NCBI GenBank assembly: GCA_003116975.1
Contig: BGKB01000004.1
Coordinates: 434,001-498,000 of the forward strand
Length of the DNA: 64,000 nt
Source of the DNA: Aurantiochytrium sp. KH105
Lineage: Eukaryota; Sar; Bigyra; Thraustochytrida; Thraustochytriidae
Direction: 5' to 3'
The first letter of the stretch is position 1; each line of letters starts with the position of its first letter. The notes below the pieces were generated by a model. The model saw nothing but the letters and a program-made list of their open reading frames with translations. It did not search any database and was not told where the DNA came from. The position numbers and the translations under genes were made by a program. Below, in pieces: positions 51,601 to 63,600 of this stretch.

Positions 51601-54600
51601 AGGAGACGCGGTTAATCTTGCCCAGACAGTGGGGCAGGAACGTGCGAAGCCAGTCACGTGTAAGGTTGAGCAGCTTCTTGTGTTGAGGGGAAACCCGCGC
51701 TACAATTTTGGCTGCCAGGCTCTGTCGCTCCAGCGACTGCAGGTTCGCTACCAGACTCACAAAGGCCTCATCGCCAAACGTCTTGTCGGCAGACTCACCC
51801 TCGGTCTTGGTTTCCCCGGACCCCGTCTTCGCAGCGGTCGTTGTTGTCCGCTCAGGCGCCACCTTATCGATCCATTGCAGTGCCTGCGCCAGTCGCGCGC
51901 CCAGCCCCCGTGAATGGATCTCGTACGATTGTCCCTGGAGAAGAGCGCCAGATTTGCGCGCCTCAAGGGCCTCGGCGCTCAGAAACTCTTTGGGGATGCG
52001 CTGCAAAGCCACCTTGGTGTCTGTACGCATGCCGTCGATTTCGGTCTGCAGCTTGTTGCGCGAGGAGTTGATGTGCTCTCGGAGCCTCTGGCGCTCCTCT
52101 TCGTCGTCCTCAGTGACTTCGCCCTTGGCCACCTCGAGCGCCTCGAGCCGCTGCCGCAGCGCCTGCAGCTCTTTGGATGTCGAACTCGACACGCGTTCCA
52201 GAGGCAATGGAGGTGGGATTGTCAGCGTCTCGCTTTCGCCACCAGCAGGTTCGTCGTCCTCGGTCAATGACGAGCCTTTGGCGGTGCTTCTTCCGCCGAT
52301 CTTTCGACCATCCGGACCGCGGCCCAACGCCGTGCGCAGAAAGACAACATCATCATCATCCTGAGGGATTGACAAAGATGTTCGCTGCTCCGCGTCCTCG
52401 TTCTCATCCTCGGCCTTTCGCTCTTCGTCGCCTTCATCGCCTTGGCCCCCTTCGCCATTGTCTTCCGTGGCAGCGCGCCTCGATCGCGAGCCTCGGTCGT
52501 AGTCCTCGATCTCGTCCACAACCTTGGCAAGATCCTCGGTCGAGTCCACGACTGTGACGCCAAGCTCCCACAGAGCCATGCGCTCTTCCTCGTGGATATT
52601 GCAGTGCGCAGCAAAAATGACGATGCGCTTGGCTGGAACCTTCAAGGTCCGCTCGCCTTCGACGAGGTCCGTGACCATGTCCACGAGCTCGTACACCTCT
52701 TCGGAATCTTCAGGTGGAAACGATCCGCGACTTCCCTGTCCGCGCGCACATGTGTGGCCCGAATGGTTGCCCCAGTCCTTGTTGCATCGAAGACAAATCG
52801 TGTTGTGATGATTCTCACAATCTGCGGAGCATCCCACCCTCGATTCGTCGCCACCAATGATCACACAGCGCAGCTGTTTGGCTCCGTAGAGATCCTTGGC
52901 GCGTCGCACCGTCTCGTCTTCATCTTCGCATCGCTTCACTGTGAGACCCGTCTCCTCCAATTTGGCGCATTGCGACAGGACCGAACCCTGATGGACAGCA
53001 CGCGCAGCCCCTTGCTGTGAGTCAAAGGCCACGGAAAGCCAAACAACAATATTGTTGTCGAGCGAGTCGTCGCGCGGGTACTGCGCTTCTTCCACGCGCT
53101 TAGTCAGGCGGGCGATGCGCTCCTGCAGCTGGCTCAGAAGATCACTGCTCTGCGAAATGTGCTCCACAAGCGCTGCCTCGTTTTCATAAAGCTCCTCTGT
53201 AAGGTCATGGACTTTACGCGCTCGTGCAGTTGCCGCCTCGGTCGCACCCGACATCATTGATTCCGACTTCGTGCCATTCTCCTCAAAGCCTTCGAGGAAG
53301 AGTCGCGCGTGCGAGCGTGACTCGCCACCGTCCACGATATAACGAATTGCTTCCGCGTGATCGATACCGTGGAGGTGATGCTTTTGCAACCAAAGGTATG
53401 CCCACTCGGCGAGGATGGGACGAAGCTCGTTCTGGTAAAATGTCAGATTCAGCAACGTGATATGTGGAAGCTGCTGCAGAGCGCGGCATTTGTAGCCTTC
53501 GTCGATGATCGCACTGAGACGTTTCAGAATATCAAGTGCCTGTCCGCGCTGCTCAAAGGTCGAGACCTTGCCCCGCTCTGTAAAGAAGATCGCATCGAGC
53601 ATGTGCGTCGGCAAACTCCAGCGCTCGCCTTGCTGAGATGCGTCGAGATCGAACTTTTCACCCATGGGAAAGTTCAACTCGCTCTTGAGCGGGTGCAGGA
53701 TCAGATCGACCTCGTCGAGGAGAATCGATCCCTGACGGAAGATTGTCAGAATCTTTTGTAGCTCTGCCGCCTGCTCGTCGAGTGGAAGCGCCGTTGCTGC
53801 GGTGGACGTCTTGAGCGCCGACTTGGAGTCGCCCTCCGCAGGGCTGCTTCGTGGGTCGGCATTCACTGCTGCATCCGGATCACTCTTTCCAGCCGCAACT
53901 GGCCCCTCGCCTGAGGCAGCGGCCGCAGTGCGAAGACTCATCCCCTGCTCCTTGGCCAAGGTGATCTTATTGAGCGTCTCAATGTACGCCAACATGATGC
54001 TCTTGACTGTCGTCGGAGTGGCCACGACAATACCGCGATTACGCACGGCGTTTTCGAGCCCTCGGCGCATTGCCCGCTGCACCGAGGTACCGCGGTCGAA
54101 TTGAAGCGTGTAGATGCGTTTTTGCATAATCGTGGCAAAGGTTTCCCGCATACGAGTACGTGACATCTCCAAGAGCGCCTTGGGGACGACGCTCATCACC
54201 AAGCTCTTGCCATCCGCAAGCATGAGCGCCAAAAGAGGAGCCACGACCGTAGTCTTGCCTGCACCCATGATCATCTGCTTCACCTTGCTTGTGTCTTGCG
54301 CCAGATTGCTCATGAACATGTTGACAATCTCAACCTGTTTTTCGCGCAACAAGAGGTTCCACGTGAACTCGAAGAGCAGGAACCTCGGATCGAAGCTGAG
54401 GTCGTTTGCATCGACAAAGTGGCGCCCGTCAGAGAGAGCCTCGCCGAACGACTCGCTCATTTGTGAGAGGGAAAGAACCAGCTCGTTGCGCCGCGCAATT
54501 CGGTCCACAGGCGGCAGCGCAAGCAAGGATTGCAGCTTTGCGCGCAAACGAATGCTCAGCCCGATGCAGCGATTGGTGTGGCCGATGCGGTTTGCGCGCA

Positions 54601-57600
54601 AGAGTACCACGGTGACGATCTTGAGCAAGGTGCGCGCGTTTTCGGGCGAGAGGTACGGGTTCAAACGGAGAATGTCCTCCTCCGCTCGCGTCGACAAGAG
54701 AGCCCCAAAAAGGAACTCGATCCAAATGTAGGTCTCCTGCCCCGCCTCTCGGCGCAAAAGATGCACAATCTTCTCGTTCCGTGTTGGCCCGCTTTGTCGC
54801 CCAAGCTCAATGTGGTTCGCCGCTTGCGTAAGCAAGGGGAGCATCTTCTCTACGACGGCGCTGTCCTGTCCGCGAAGATCGCGCAGTTCCTTGGTCAAGT
54901 CCGAGATACCTGCCAGAGCAGCCTCGATGGGAGCCGTATCTCCGCCGGGCGAGCAAAACTCTGCAAGCACCTTGCGAGGGAGCACTCGCAATCCAACAGA
55001 GGCCTTGGCATTGGCCGTTGACGACCACGAGCGAACGTCCTCTTCCATGCGCCCAAGCATCGACTTGGCCACCGCATTTCCGGCCGCCTCATGCTTGTTC
55101 ACCTTGAACGGAATTTGATCCTGGACATCGGACAGGCCCAGTTCCCCACGCGTCGACCACAAAAGGTACTTTTGCAGCGAAGCCAGGGGTGATTGCGCGA
55201 GAATGCGAAGTTCTTCGCTGTCTGTGCCCAAATGAGTCTTGGCGTTCTCTAGCTCCAGAGGTACGTGATTGTCCTTCGATTCTTGTTCGCCCTCGTCATC
55301 GCCACCTTCGCCTTGGCTCTCGAGTTGCGCACGTGCAAAATCTGAAGCCGGCATCGTCTCATCACGATGTCGGCTCTGTTCGCGTCGGAAGCGCTTGATC
55401 GCGGCCTTCTCCTCGTCTGTCAAAAGCCCGTCAATTGTGGTCTCCACCGTGGTGGAAAAGTCCGAGCTGACACCGACAATGGAACTCACACGATGTTCGG
55501 GCGTTGCGCCACCGCGGAAGATCGCAAGTGCTGGAAGCTTCTCAATCTCGTACCGCTCGCTCAGCATGTCGCAATCGTCTACATCAACGCGAAGAAATCG
55601 GACGCCGGGCGTTCGGCGGCTCAACGCGAGAAGAGTTGGTGACACCGCCTTGCAGGGTTGGCACCACGTGGCGTGAAACTGGACAACCACGAGACGGTTC
55701 TCGTGAGCAAGAGCTTCCATGACGCGGTCGAAATGGTCTTCGTCCTCAATATCCAGCGGCGCTTCGATGCGAAAGCGCACGTCTTCTCCCGCAAGACGCA
55801 TGCCAACCGCATTTGCAAGAGCCGTCACCTCGTGATCAGAGACGGGACGCAGCTGGCGCTTCGAGCATGACAGATCAGTGAGCTCCGGTCGATTGGAGAG
55901 TCGCGACGTGGCGACTTCATCATCGCTGCTGGTGGTAAGGATACGCCGCACAGCGTAGTCCTTTGGAGCCGGATCCAGCTCTGGGTACGGTGGTGCAGGC
56001 GGGAACTGCATCGCGCCACGCTTGCGTTTGAGCGACTGGAGTGACGGCACAACCTGCGAAAACAGAGCCGCGAGAGGAGACTGAGCCTCACGCTCGTCGG
56101 CCCAGCCATTGAAGACCTTGTTTCGCTTGTTTTTGCGCGTGTCGCGGAACTCGGGCATGCGCGAGCACAGCTGGCGATTGCGGATCAAAACGTTGATAAT
56201 GGAAGCCGGAACCGACTTGAGACGCCTGTCCGTGTACAGCTGTGCAAGTAGCGTTGCGAAACGGTGCGAATCAGACTTGCCCGAGGTCGTCGAGCCCCAG
56301 CCGCCCCAGCCGCCAAAGTCGCCAAAGCCACCAAAGCCGCCGAATCCTCCAAAGCCACCAAAACCTCCAAAGCCGCCGAATCCACTGCTTCCGCCGATTC
56401 GACAGCGCAGTTTGCCCTGCAGCAAGCCGTACAGAAAAAGAAAGCCGTAGCCGCACTTGGCGCCATCCATCGTCTCGCCCTTGGACCACACGCGGTCCAA
56501 GACATCGAGGGCCATGTTGCCGTACAGGCTAAGAGGCGCATCGTAAGTCATGCTGAGCGTCTCCCAGCCAGCACTAATGCCCTTGCCAATGACTTGACGC
56601 CGCACACGCATCTTTTCGCCTCCAGAGCCGCTGCGATTTTGCTCGCCAACGTCCTGCGCAGACGAGTTGTCCACTTTTCTGAAGCGAACAAGCATGCGCT
56701 CGCCTCCCACGGTCACCTCGCACTCTTTCGAGCCTGACCGCCGAGCTCGCTCCAGGGTCACGGCGGTCTCCGTGTCGTATCGGATCCAGCGGTTTTGCTC
56801 TTGGTACATCCAAACGCAGCGTTTGATGGGGACCTTCTTTGCGGCATCCTCCTTGGTGTCCTTACCACCCTTGCGTCCGCGTCCAGGGGAGTCCTCGTCA
56901 GACTCCTCGTCAGACTCCTCGGACTCTTCGTCTTCGTCAGACTCTTCTTCGGAAGAGGAGGAGGATTCTTCTGACTCTGATGCTGAAGACTCAGAAGAAG
57001 AGGACTTGCGCTCCTTGCCGCGACGTTTTGATGCGCTCTTGGCACCGTCCCCGGTACCAGCCGCAGCAGCAGCAGCAGCTTTATCTGCAGCGGCGGCATC
57101 TTCGACCTCGTCTTCGGCAAGAAGAGTGACGGCAGGCTCGACAGCTTGGTTCTTCACGAGCTCTTCCGCGCGTTTGACCAGCTTTCGCAGCTCGCTCGTA
57201 CCGAACTTCTTAAAGTCGGCCTCGTCGAGTTTCGTCAGGCCCACAAGACCCTTGACAATTGCCTTACGCTCTTCGTCTTCCTCTTCATCTTCTTGCTCGT
57301 CTCTCTCTCCGTCGCCTTGCGAATTTGCATCATCGTTGTCGTCACCGTCACCATTTGCAGATTTGGATTTGGTTTTTCTTGCTGACTTCTTACTCGCTGT
57401 CTTCTTGCTCTTCTTATCAACAGCGTCAGCATTCTTGCTCTCTCCATCGGCTCGCTCGTCCTCGTCCTTATTAGCTCCCATGCCGGCCTTGCGCTCATTC
57501 GCAGATTTCTTCCAGTCCTGCTGAGGAATATCATAGGGAGCGAGAGAAATGCAGGGATACACGCAGTGCGCGCCAAGGATACTAAAGATACCGCGAACTT

Positions 57601-60600
57601 CACATTCCAGAGGCGTGCCATCGACCTGGAATCGGAGAAGACCGTCCTCGCGATCCGTATCGAGGATGCACGTGACCCGGGCGCCGCTGCCCCACAAATT
57701 CACCGCATCGCCCTGCGTGAGACGGGCCATGGTACCGAGAAGACCTTCAGCCTTGGCAAGAACAGGAAGGATCTTGTTGTCGCCGTTTCGCTGACGAAGC
57801 TGTCGGACGCCCTTGCCACTCTTGTTCTTCTTGTTATCGTCTTTGCCTTCGTCCGCATCTGCGTCTGCGTCCTCGTCCGGATCATCGCCTTCGCTCTCGT
57901 CATCCTCGCCGTCGGAGCCGGATTCCGATCCAGACTCTTCCTCCATTTCTCCGGCAAAAAACTGGGTGAACTTGTCGAGCAGTTCATCGTCGATGTCGAA
58001 GCTCTTGAAATCTTCCTCGGATAGCTTCTCAAAGCTCTCTACGGTTGTGTATCCATTGATGATGAACTTATCAGCAACTTCTTCGAGGCCGTTCTCGTCA
58101 AGCTTGGCAACGAGCTCTTGCATCTGCTCATCCAGATCTTCCCGAGCCAACTTTTTCTTCTCGGCTGCATCAGCGGCATCATCCTCAAGCGGCTTGAGAG
58201 CAGCTTGCGACGCACGTAGTCGCGGCGCAACTTCGGCGAGAAGCTTGCCGCGATGGTAAAGCTTTCCGTTCGCGTAAAGGGCCAGACTAGAAGAGTCGCT
58301 GGCATTACCCAGGAGCGGCGCCGGGCCGGGCCCCATTTTCTCGCAATTTTCCGAGCAAATACCAACGGCGTCGCCCTCGCCGTTGCGGCTCGGCTCGTGC
58401 GACCAGACAAGCGTCCACTCATGCACGCCACTCGACGGCACAAAGCCCATCGATCCACGAATGCCCTCGTTGTCCTTGCCTCGACGACTCGCAAGGGCTT
58501 CCGCCCGCATGCGGTCACGCACTTCACGATCGCGTCGCAATTGCTCATCGCGCATCTTACGCTCCGGAGAGACCTCTGGCTCCCCGGGCACGGGGAGACG
58601 CTGACCGCGCCTCCGAATCACCAGGTATTCGCGGTAAGGCTCCAAGAAACGTCCGCGAAATCCGGTAAGCTCATACGAGGCAATCTGGACATTATTGTCC
58701 CAGATGTCGACCTTGCGCCCACCTTGGTCCCCGCGATCGATCGTGATCGAGCTCCCGCGGTAGAGATCGCCCGCAATGTAGTGCATTTCAATCTTCTTGT
58801 TTTGGTCATCGGCGAATTTCGTCCAATTGCGACCATCGTACTCTAACGACCATTCCCATGTAGCATCTGACGCGTCGAGGTCCTCGGGGCGCAGCACGAC
58901 TCGCATGCCGAGCTTTTCAATGACCATCGACTGCGCCGTCTCGTCGTCCCACGTCCATTGCAGGTCTTCGTCATCATAATCACTCTCATCGTTGTCTGAA
59001 TCGAGTTGTGCGAGCTGCATCTCGATCGCCTTCTTGCGAGCCTCCGATGCCTCGGCGCCAGCCTTCTCGTTGTCTGCAGAGCTGCCCGCGCGCTTCTTGC
59101 TTGCGCGCTTCTTGTTTCGAGCCTTGTCCGGCATGCGCTGCTTCCCGTCGGCGTCATCTGCGTCAGGGACAAAGTTGTCGAGCGTGACCTGCAACCTCTC
59201 GCGCGTCACACGGCGTTCTGCGCGCAACACTTCGGCAAACTGAGCCTCGTCTTCTTTCGTCACATGCTCCTTGAGCAAGCTGACAAGGGACTCAGTGATG
59301 CGATCTTCGGCGGTGATGCGACCATCGGGGACCTCTTCGCCACCACGCATGATAATGAACGTAGGGAAGGTAGAAACCTTCATATCCCGTGCAAGCGTGC
59401 TCAGTTCGAGCGAATCTGACCGCACGCTTACAAAGGCACAGCTCGGGAAGACAGGCGCCACCTCCGCGATACGCTGCATGGCCTTGACACAGGACGGCTT
59501 CCATAGAACATGAAAACATGCGACCACAAGCCAGCCACCTGGAGGCGCCTTTACCGCAGGAAAGTTGATGCCAGCAGAGACGCCATTCGATTTGCCTGCA
59601 CCACCGTTGCCGGCCTCGCCCTCAGCTTCATCGTCCTCGTCTTCGTCGTCGCCCATCGCACGCGCACGGACGACTTGTTCGACACCACCGGTACGCAGCG
59701 TCGCCCAGTGCTCTGGGTCTTTTACGCTGGTCACTTCCTGGTACGTCTCACCAAAGACGGTCTTGTCAAGGTAATACGGCCAGCTTGTCGATGGTCCACG
59801 CGGCGGAACCCAGCAAGGCGCTCTCCCCGTGAGAACCTTGTTGTTCTTCAAGGCCTCCTCGTCCGACTCTCCTCCGTCTTTGGTCTCACTTGTGGAGAGA
59901 ACGCCGGCCTCCACTGTCACCCCGTACGCGTTTTTGCTGGCGGCATCCCCGTTCGTTTCCTCCGCGCCGAGGCCAAATTGAGCTTGCAGCGCGTGCTGTC
60001 GGTTCTTCACCAGGGTCATGATATAGTCTTTGTGCACGGTATCGACGTACAAGGCATGTTTCTTGCTGGTGACAATCAGACGTTCCGTCTGCAGCACCTC
60101 GAGTTCCTCTTCGAGCGAAAGACGGCAGCTCACGCAAACGTGCGGCAGCTTGACAGCATAGCGAGCGCATTGCGTCGTAAGATCCCAAGGCAAGAGAATC
60201 CCCGAGTCCACAGTCACGAGAGAAATTTTCAAACGGCACGCGTGGGCATCAGGATGCCAGTCATCGTTAGCGTACTCAAAGTAGTCAAAGATCGTGGAAG
60301 CAGTTTCCCCGAGGTGCGTGTCGGTTGCAACAGAGTCCGTGAGACGAAAGACCTCATCGTAATCCCGATGAAGGAAGCGCAACAGCATCAAGTACAACGC
60401 AGATTCAAGACCACGCGTCTCCAGAAAGGACAGGGACACGTGGACAGGATACAAAAAGTACCGCTGCGAGATGCGGTTGTTCCAGGACCCGTTTGTCCGA
60501 TCCAGCACGAGATGCGTCGAAAATGGCTGCGTCTTGATCTGAGGGCGTACAGGCGCCACGAGAGGAACAAGAACTTGAAGGTCTCCCTGCGTATTGCTCA

Positions 60601-63600
60601 TGAGGAGCGAGTGCGGAATGCCGCGCAACATCTTGGTCGTCGACGGATCTCGTTCATTACAAACGTAAAGGTCCGCGTGGTCCATGCTGTACATGCGCAG
60701 TTCTCCTTCAAAGTCTTTGCGAACGGTAAAGCCCAATTTGAGCCGCGGCATCTCCACGAGATCCACCGGGACACACCCACGAAGAGGCAGCCGTGGCACC
60801 ATACTTGCGCCGTAGCGAAGAGCAAGCTCGCTCTCCCAGACAGCCAGGTTCGACTTCTTGGTCCAGGCACAGATATGTGCCAGATTCTCCACCCTTGAAA
60901 GTGTCCGCGCAATGGAAAACAGGCGCGAGCCTCGTGGTGCATACATGAGATTCAGCATGACCATGCAGGAGTCCTCTAGATCGGGAATCACTGTTCCTCC
61001 TTCGCCGACCTTGGTCTCGATGGCGAGCAATTCGCCAGACTTGGCTTCAAATTCGCGGATTTCCTCTGTCGAACGCGCCACACGCTCGCCATTCTTGTCA
61101 ATCGCGAAGGCGAGGTGATCGGCGCGCGCAGCTTTCACCGCCACAGCCACAGATTCAACGTCAGCAAAACTGACGCCCGGCACAGCCGACAACCGATAGA
61201 GAAGATCCATGCATAGGTTCACGTCACGGTTGGCCGCTTCGAGCACGAGGTCGAGCAGGTAGAACTGCTGGAATGTCAAGGAGGCACGACTTTTGTTACC
61301 GTCCTCGTCCTCGCGCTTCTTGGCCTCTTCCATCTCATCGTCCGCATCGCCGTCGCCTCGGCCGCCCCGTCGGCGCCGCCTCTTCTCGCCCTTCTTTCGC
61401 TCAAGGCTGCCTCCAACTGCACGGGCACCACGAAGCTCGCTGCCGTCAATTGCTCCGGCATTGTCATCGTCGGAGATGTCATCATCCTCGTCTGAGGACT
61501 GGCCCGAAGCCCAATCCTCGTCTTCCGAGTCGCTGAGCCCTTGCCAGTGCCAAATTTCCTCGCCACGGTCCACGTTGTGCGGGCGCGTCTTGTGCAGGTC
61601 GTGACCTTCGATCCGCTCCAAAACCATTCCCGCCGAAGACCCACGTACGCCTTGCACATCAAAGGTCCCATCCGGGTTCTTCGCGAGCACCACCACATCG
61701 ATGAATCGGCCCTTCTTTACCATGTACTTGACGTGATCGCCGACATTCACCTCGTACTTGTGTCCCGAGGGATTCACGTCATACTCTGTGGCCAGCAAGC
61801 TCGCACCTTCTGTGGCTCCATGACCACGGTGCGACGCTTCGCCTGATCGCGCAAGCGCAGCGGCGGCGTCGGCGGCCTTGGAGCGCTTCGTCGCTCGCTT
61901 CTTGAGACGGTTCGCCGCCTTGCGCTGCTCTCGCTCGCGACGCGCTTTGACCTTTAGAAGAAAAGGATCATTCGATTGGTCCTTGATAAGATGCAGCGAC
62001 TCGAGGCAGAGCGCAACCGCCTGCTTGTCGAGAAAGCGCTTCGAGTATGCGGCCTTGTCGAAGCGCATGATGCGAAGAATCACGCCTGGGAGTCCGCCCA
62101 TACACTCGATGCCGGTGTCACTTCCAGCACCGGCTTCGCCGGACTTGCGACGGATGATATCCAGCCAGGAACCCACGCCCTGGAATTCGGCAACGATCAC
62201 ATGCTCACCGTCCTCTTCAATCGGGTATCCGCGCATGATCTGAATCGAACGGTATCCCTCACGTGCATCCTGCCGCCGCCTGCGCGCATCCTTGGCTGCC
62301 CATGCCGCCTCGTTATTGTTGGTTGCGCCTTTCTCGCCGTCATATGGAGCGCTTTTGCCGCCCGCACCAGTGGCCTTGTCCTCACCACCCGCGTCAGCTT
62401 CTCCTCGAAAAAGATTGCAAGGGACCTGCAAGGAACCACTCGACGACTCGTCGAGCCAGAAGCGATGCGTTTCAAGCAGACATTGTGGAATGAGGCCAAA
62501 AAGAAGGCGCGCAGGAAGGTAGGTCTCTTTGCCACCACTCAGATTCTCTGCGTGCCCCGCTTCGCGAATGATTACCACAGAGCGATCCGCGTGACTGATG
62601 TAGCGTCCACCCTGGACGCGGTTCATGAGGCAAGATGTATTGCCGTTCGGATACGGGACGCCGGCACCCTGGGTCCACCACTTGGGGGACGGGTGCAAGC
62701 GCGCTTCCGTGCTCTGCTGCAGCTCGCGCAGACAGTAGCGCGAATCAGTCGTAAGGTGCAACGACCAATACCACTGTCGCCCATGCGAAAGACACTCGTA
62801 GACGTGGACGCATCGCAGACGGCGAAAGAGATACACCAGCTTGAATGGTCCACCCATTTGCGGGTGCAGGCCCATAAGGATGGCCACCTCGGCGTCCTCG
62901 GGAAGTGCGCACTCAGGCATAAGAAATTGCATGGCGGGCGGCATCGGTCCGTCAAAGAATTGACGACGCACAGGCTCAAAGAGCGAGACAATCCAGCTTT
63001 CCGAAGGGAAAAGCTCGGAAGGATCGTAGTGACGTCCCCACTCGTCGCTGAGGGGCGGGCACTCATCGTGCGGCGTGATCCAATACTCAATGTCGTGCTG
63101 AAGACCCACTAGACGATAGCGATCACGGTGCTCGGCGCGTTCAAGGAGGGAAACCTGCAGCGTTCCATTGCCAAAGAGGTCCTTCATGTCCGGATGATTG
63201 CTAATCTCAGAAACGAGCGCGCTCAAGTGCCTGCTGCGCAGGGTCATTTGTCCGATTTGCAAGTCCATCTCGACGCCAAACATTTCCTGATCAGAAATTT
63301 CCTCAACCGAGGTGTTGAACGACTTTTCGCGCAAAAGCTTGAGACGCGCCGGGGACGCCCCGCTTCCCCCACTGCTCGCGTTTGCATCGGTCGCTCCTCC
63401 TGCGGCGCTCCCTTCGTCCGAAGTGTCAGCATCCCCGTCGGCATCGCCGCCAGAGGTGGCCCCTTCTTGCGAGGAACCGGCGGCGAGGCGAGTCGAAGCC
63501 ACGGCATATCGTCCCACAGAGCGGACTCCAGAGATACGGCTCCAGCGGTTGGAAGACGAAAGAAAGTCCTCCGTCGTCCCCATGCTTCCACTTGTGCTCG

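Noticed and set aside
59510..60898. Plus-strand ORF of 462 codons opposite the giant gene
   Set aside because: Antisense shadow of a strongly GC3-biased gene; no domain and overlaps the clear coding frame.
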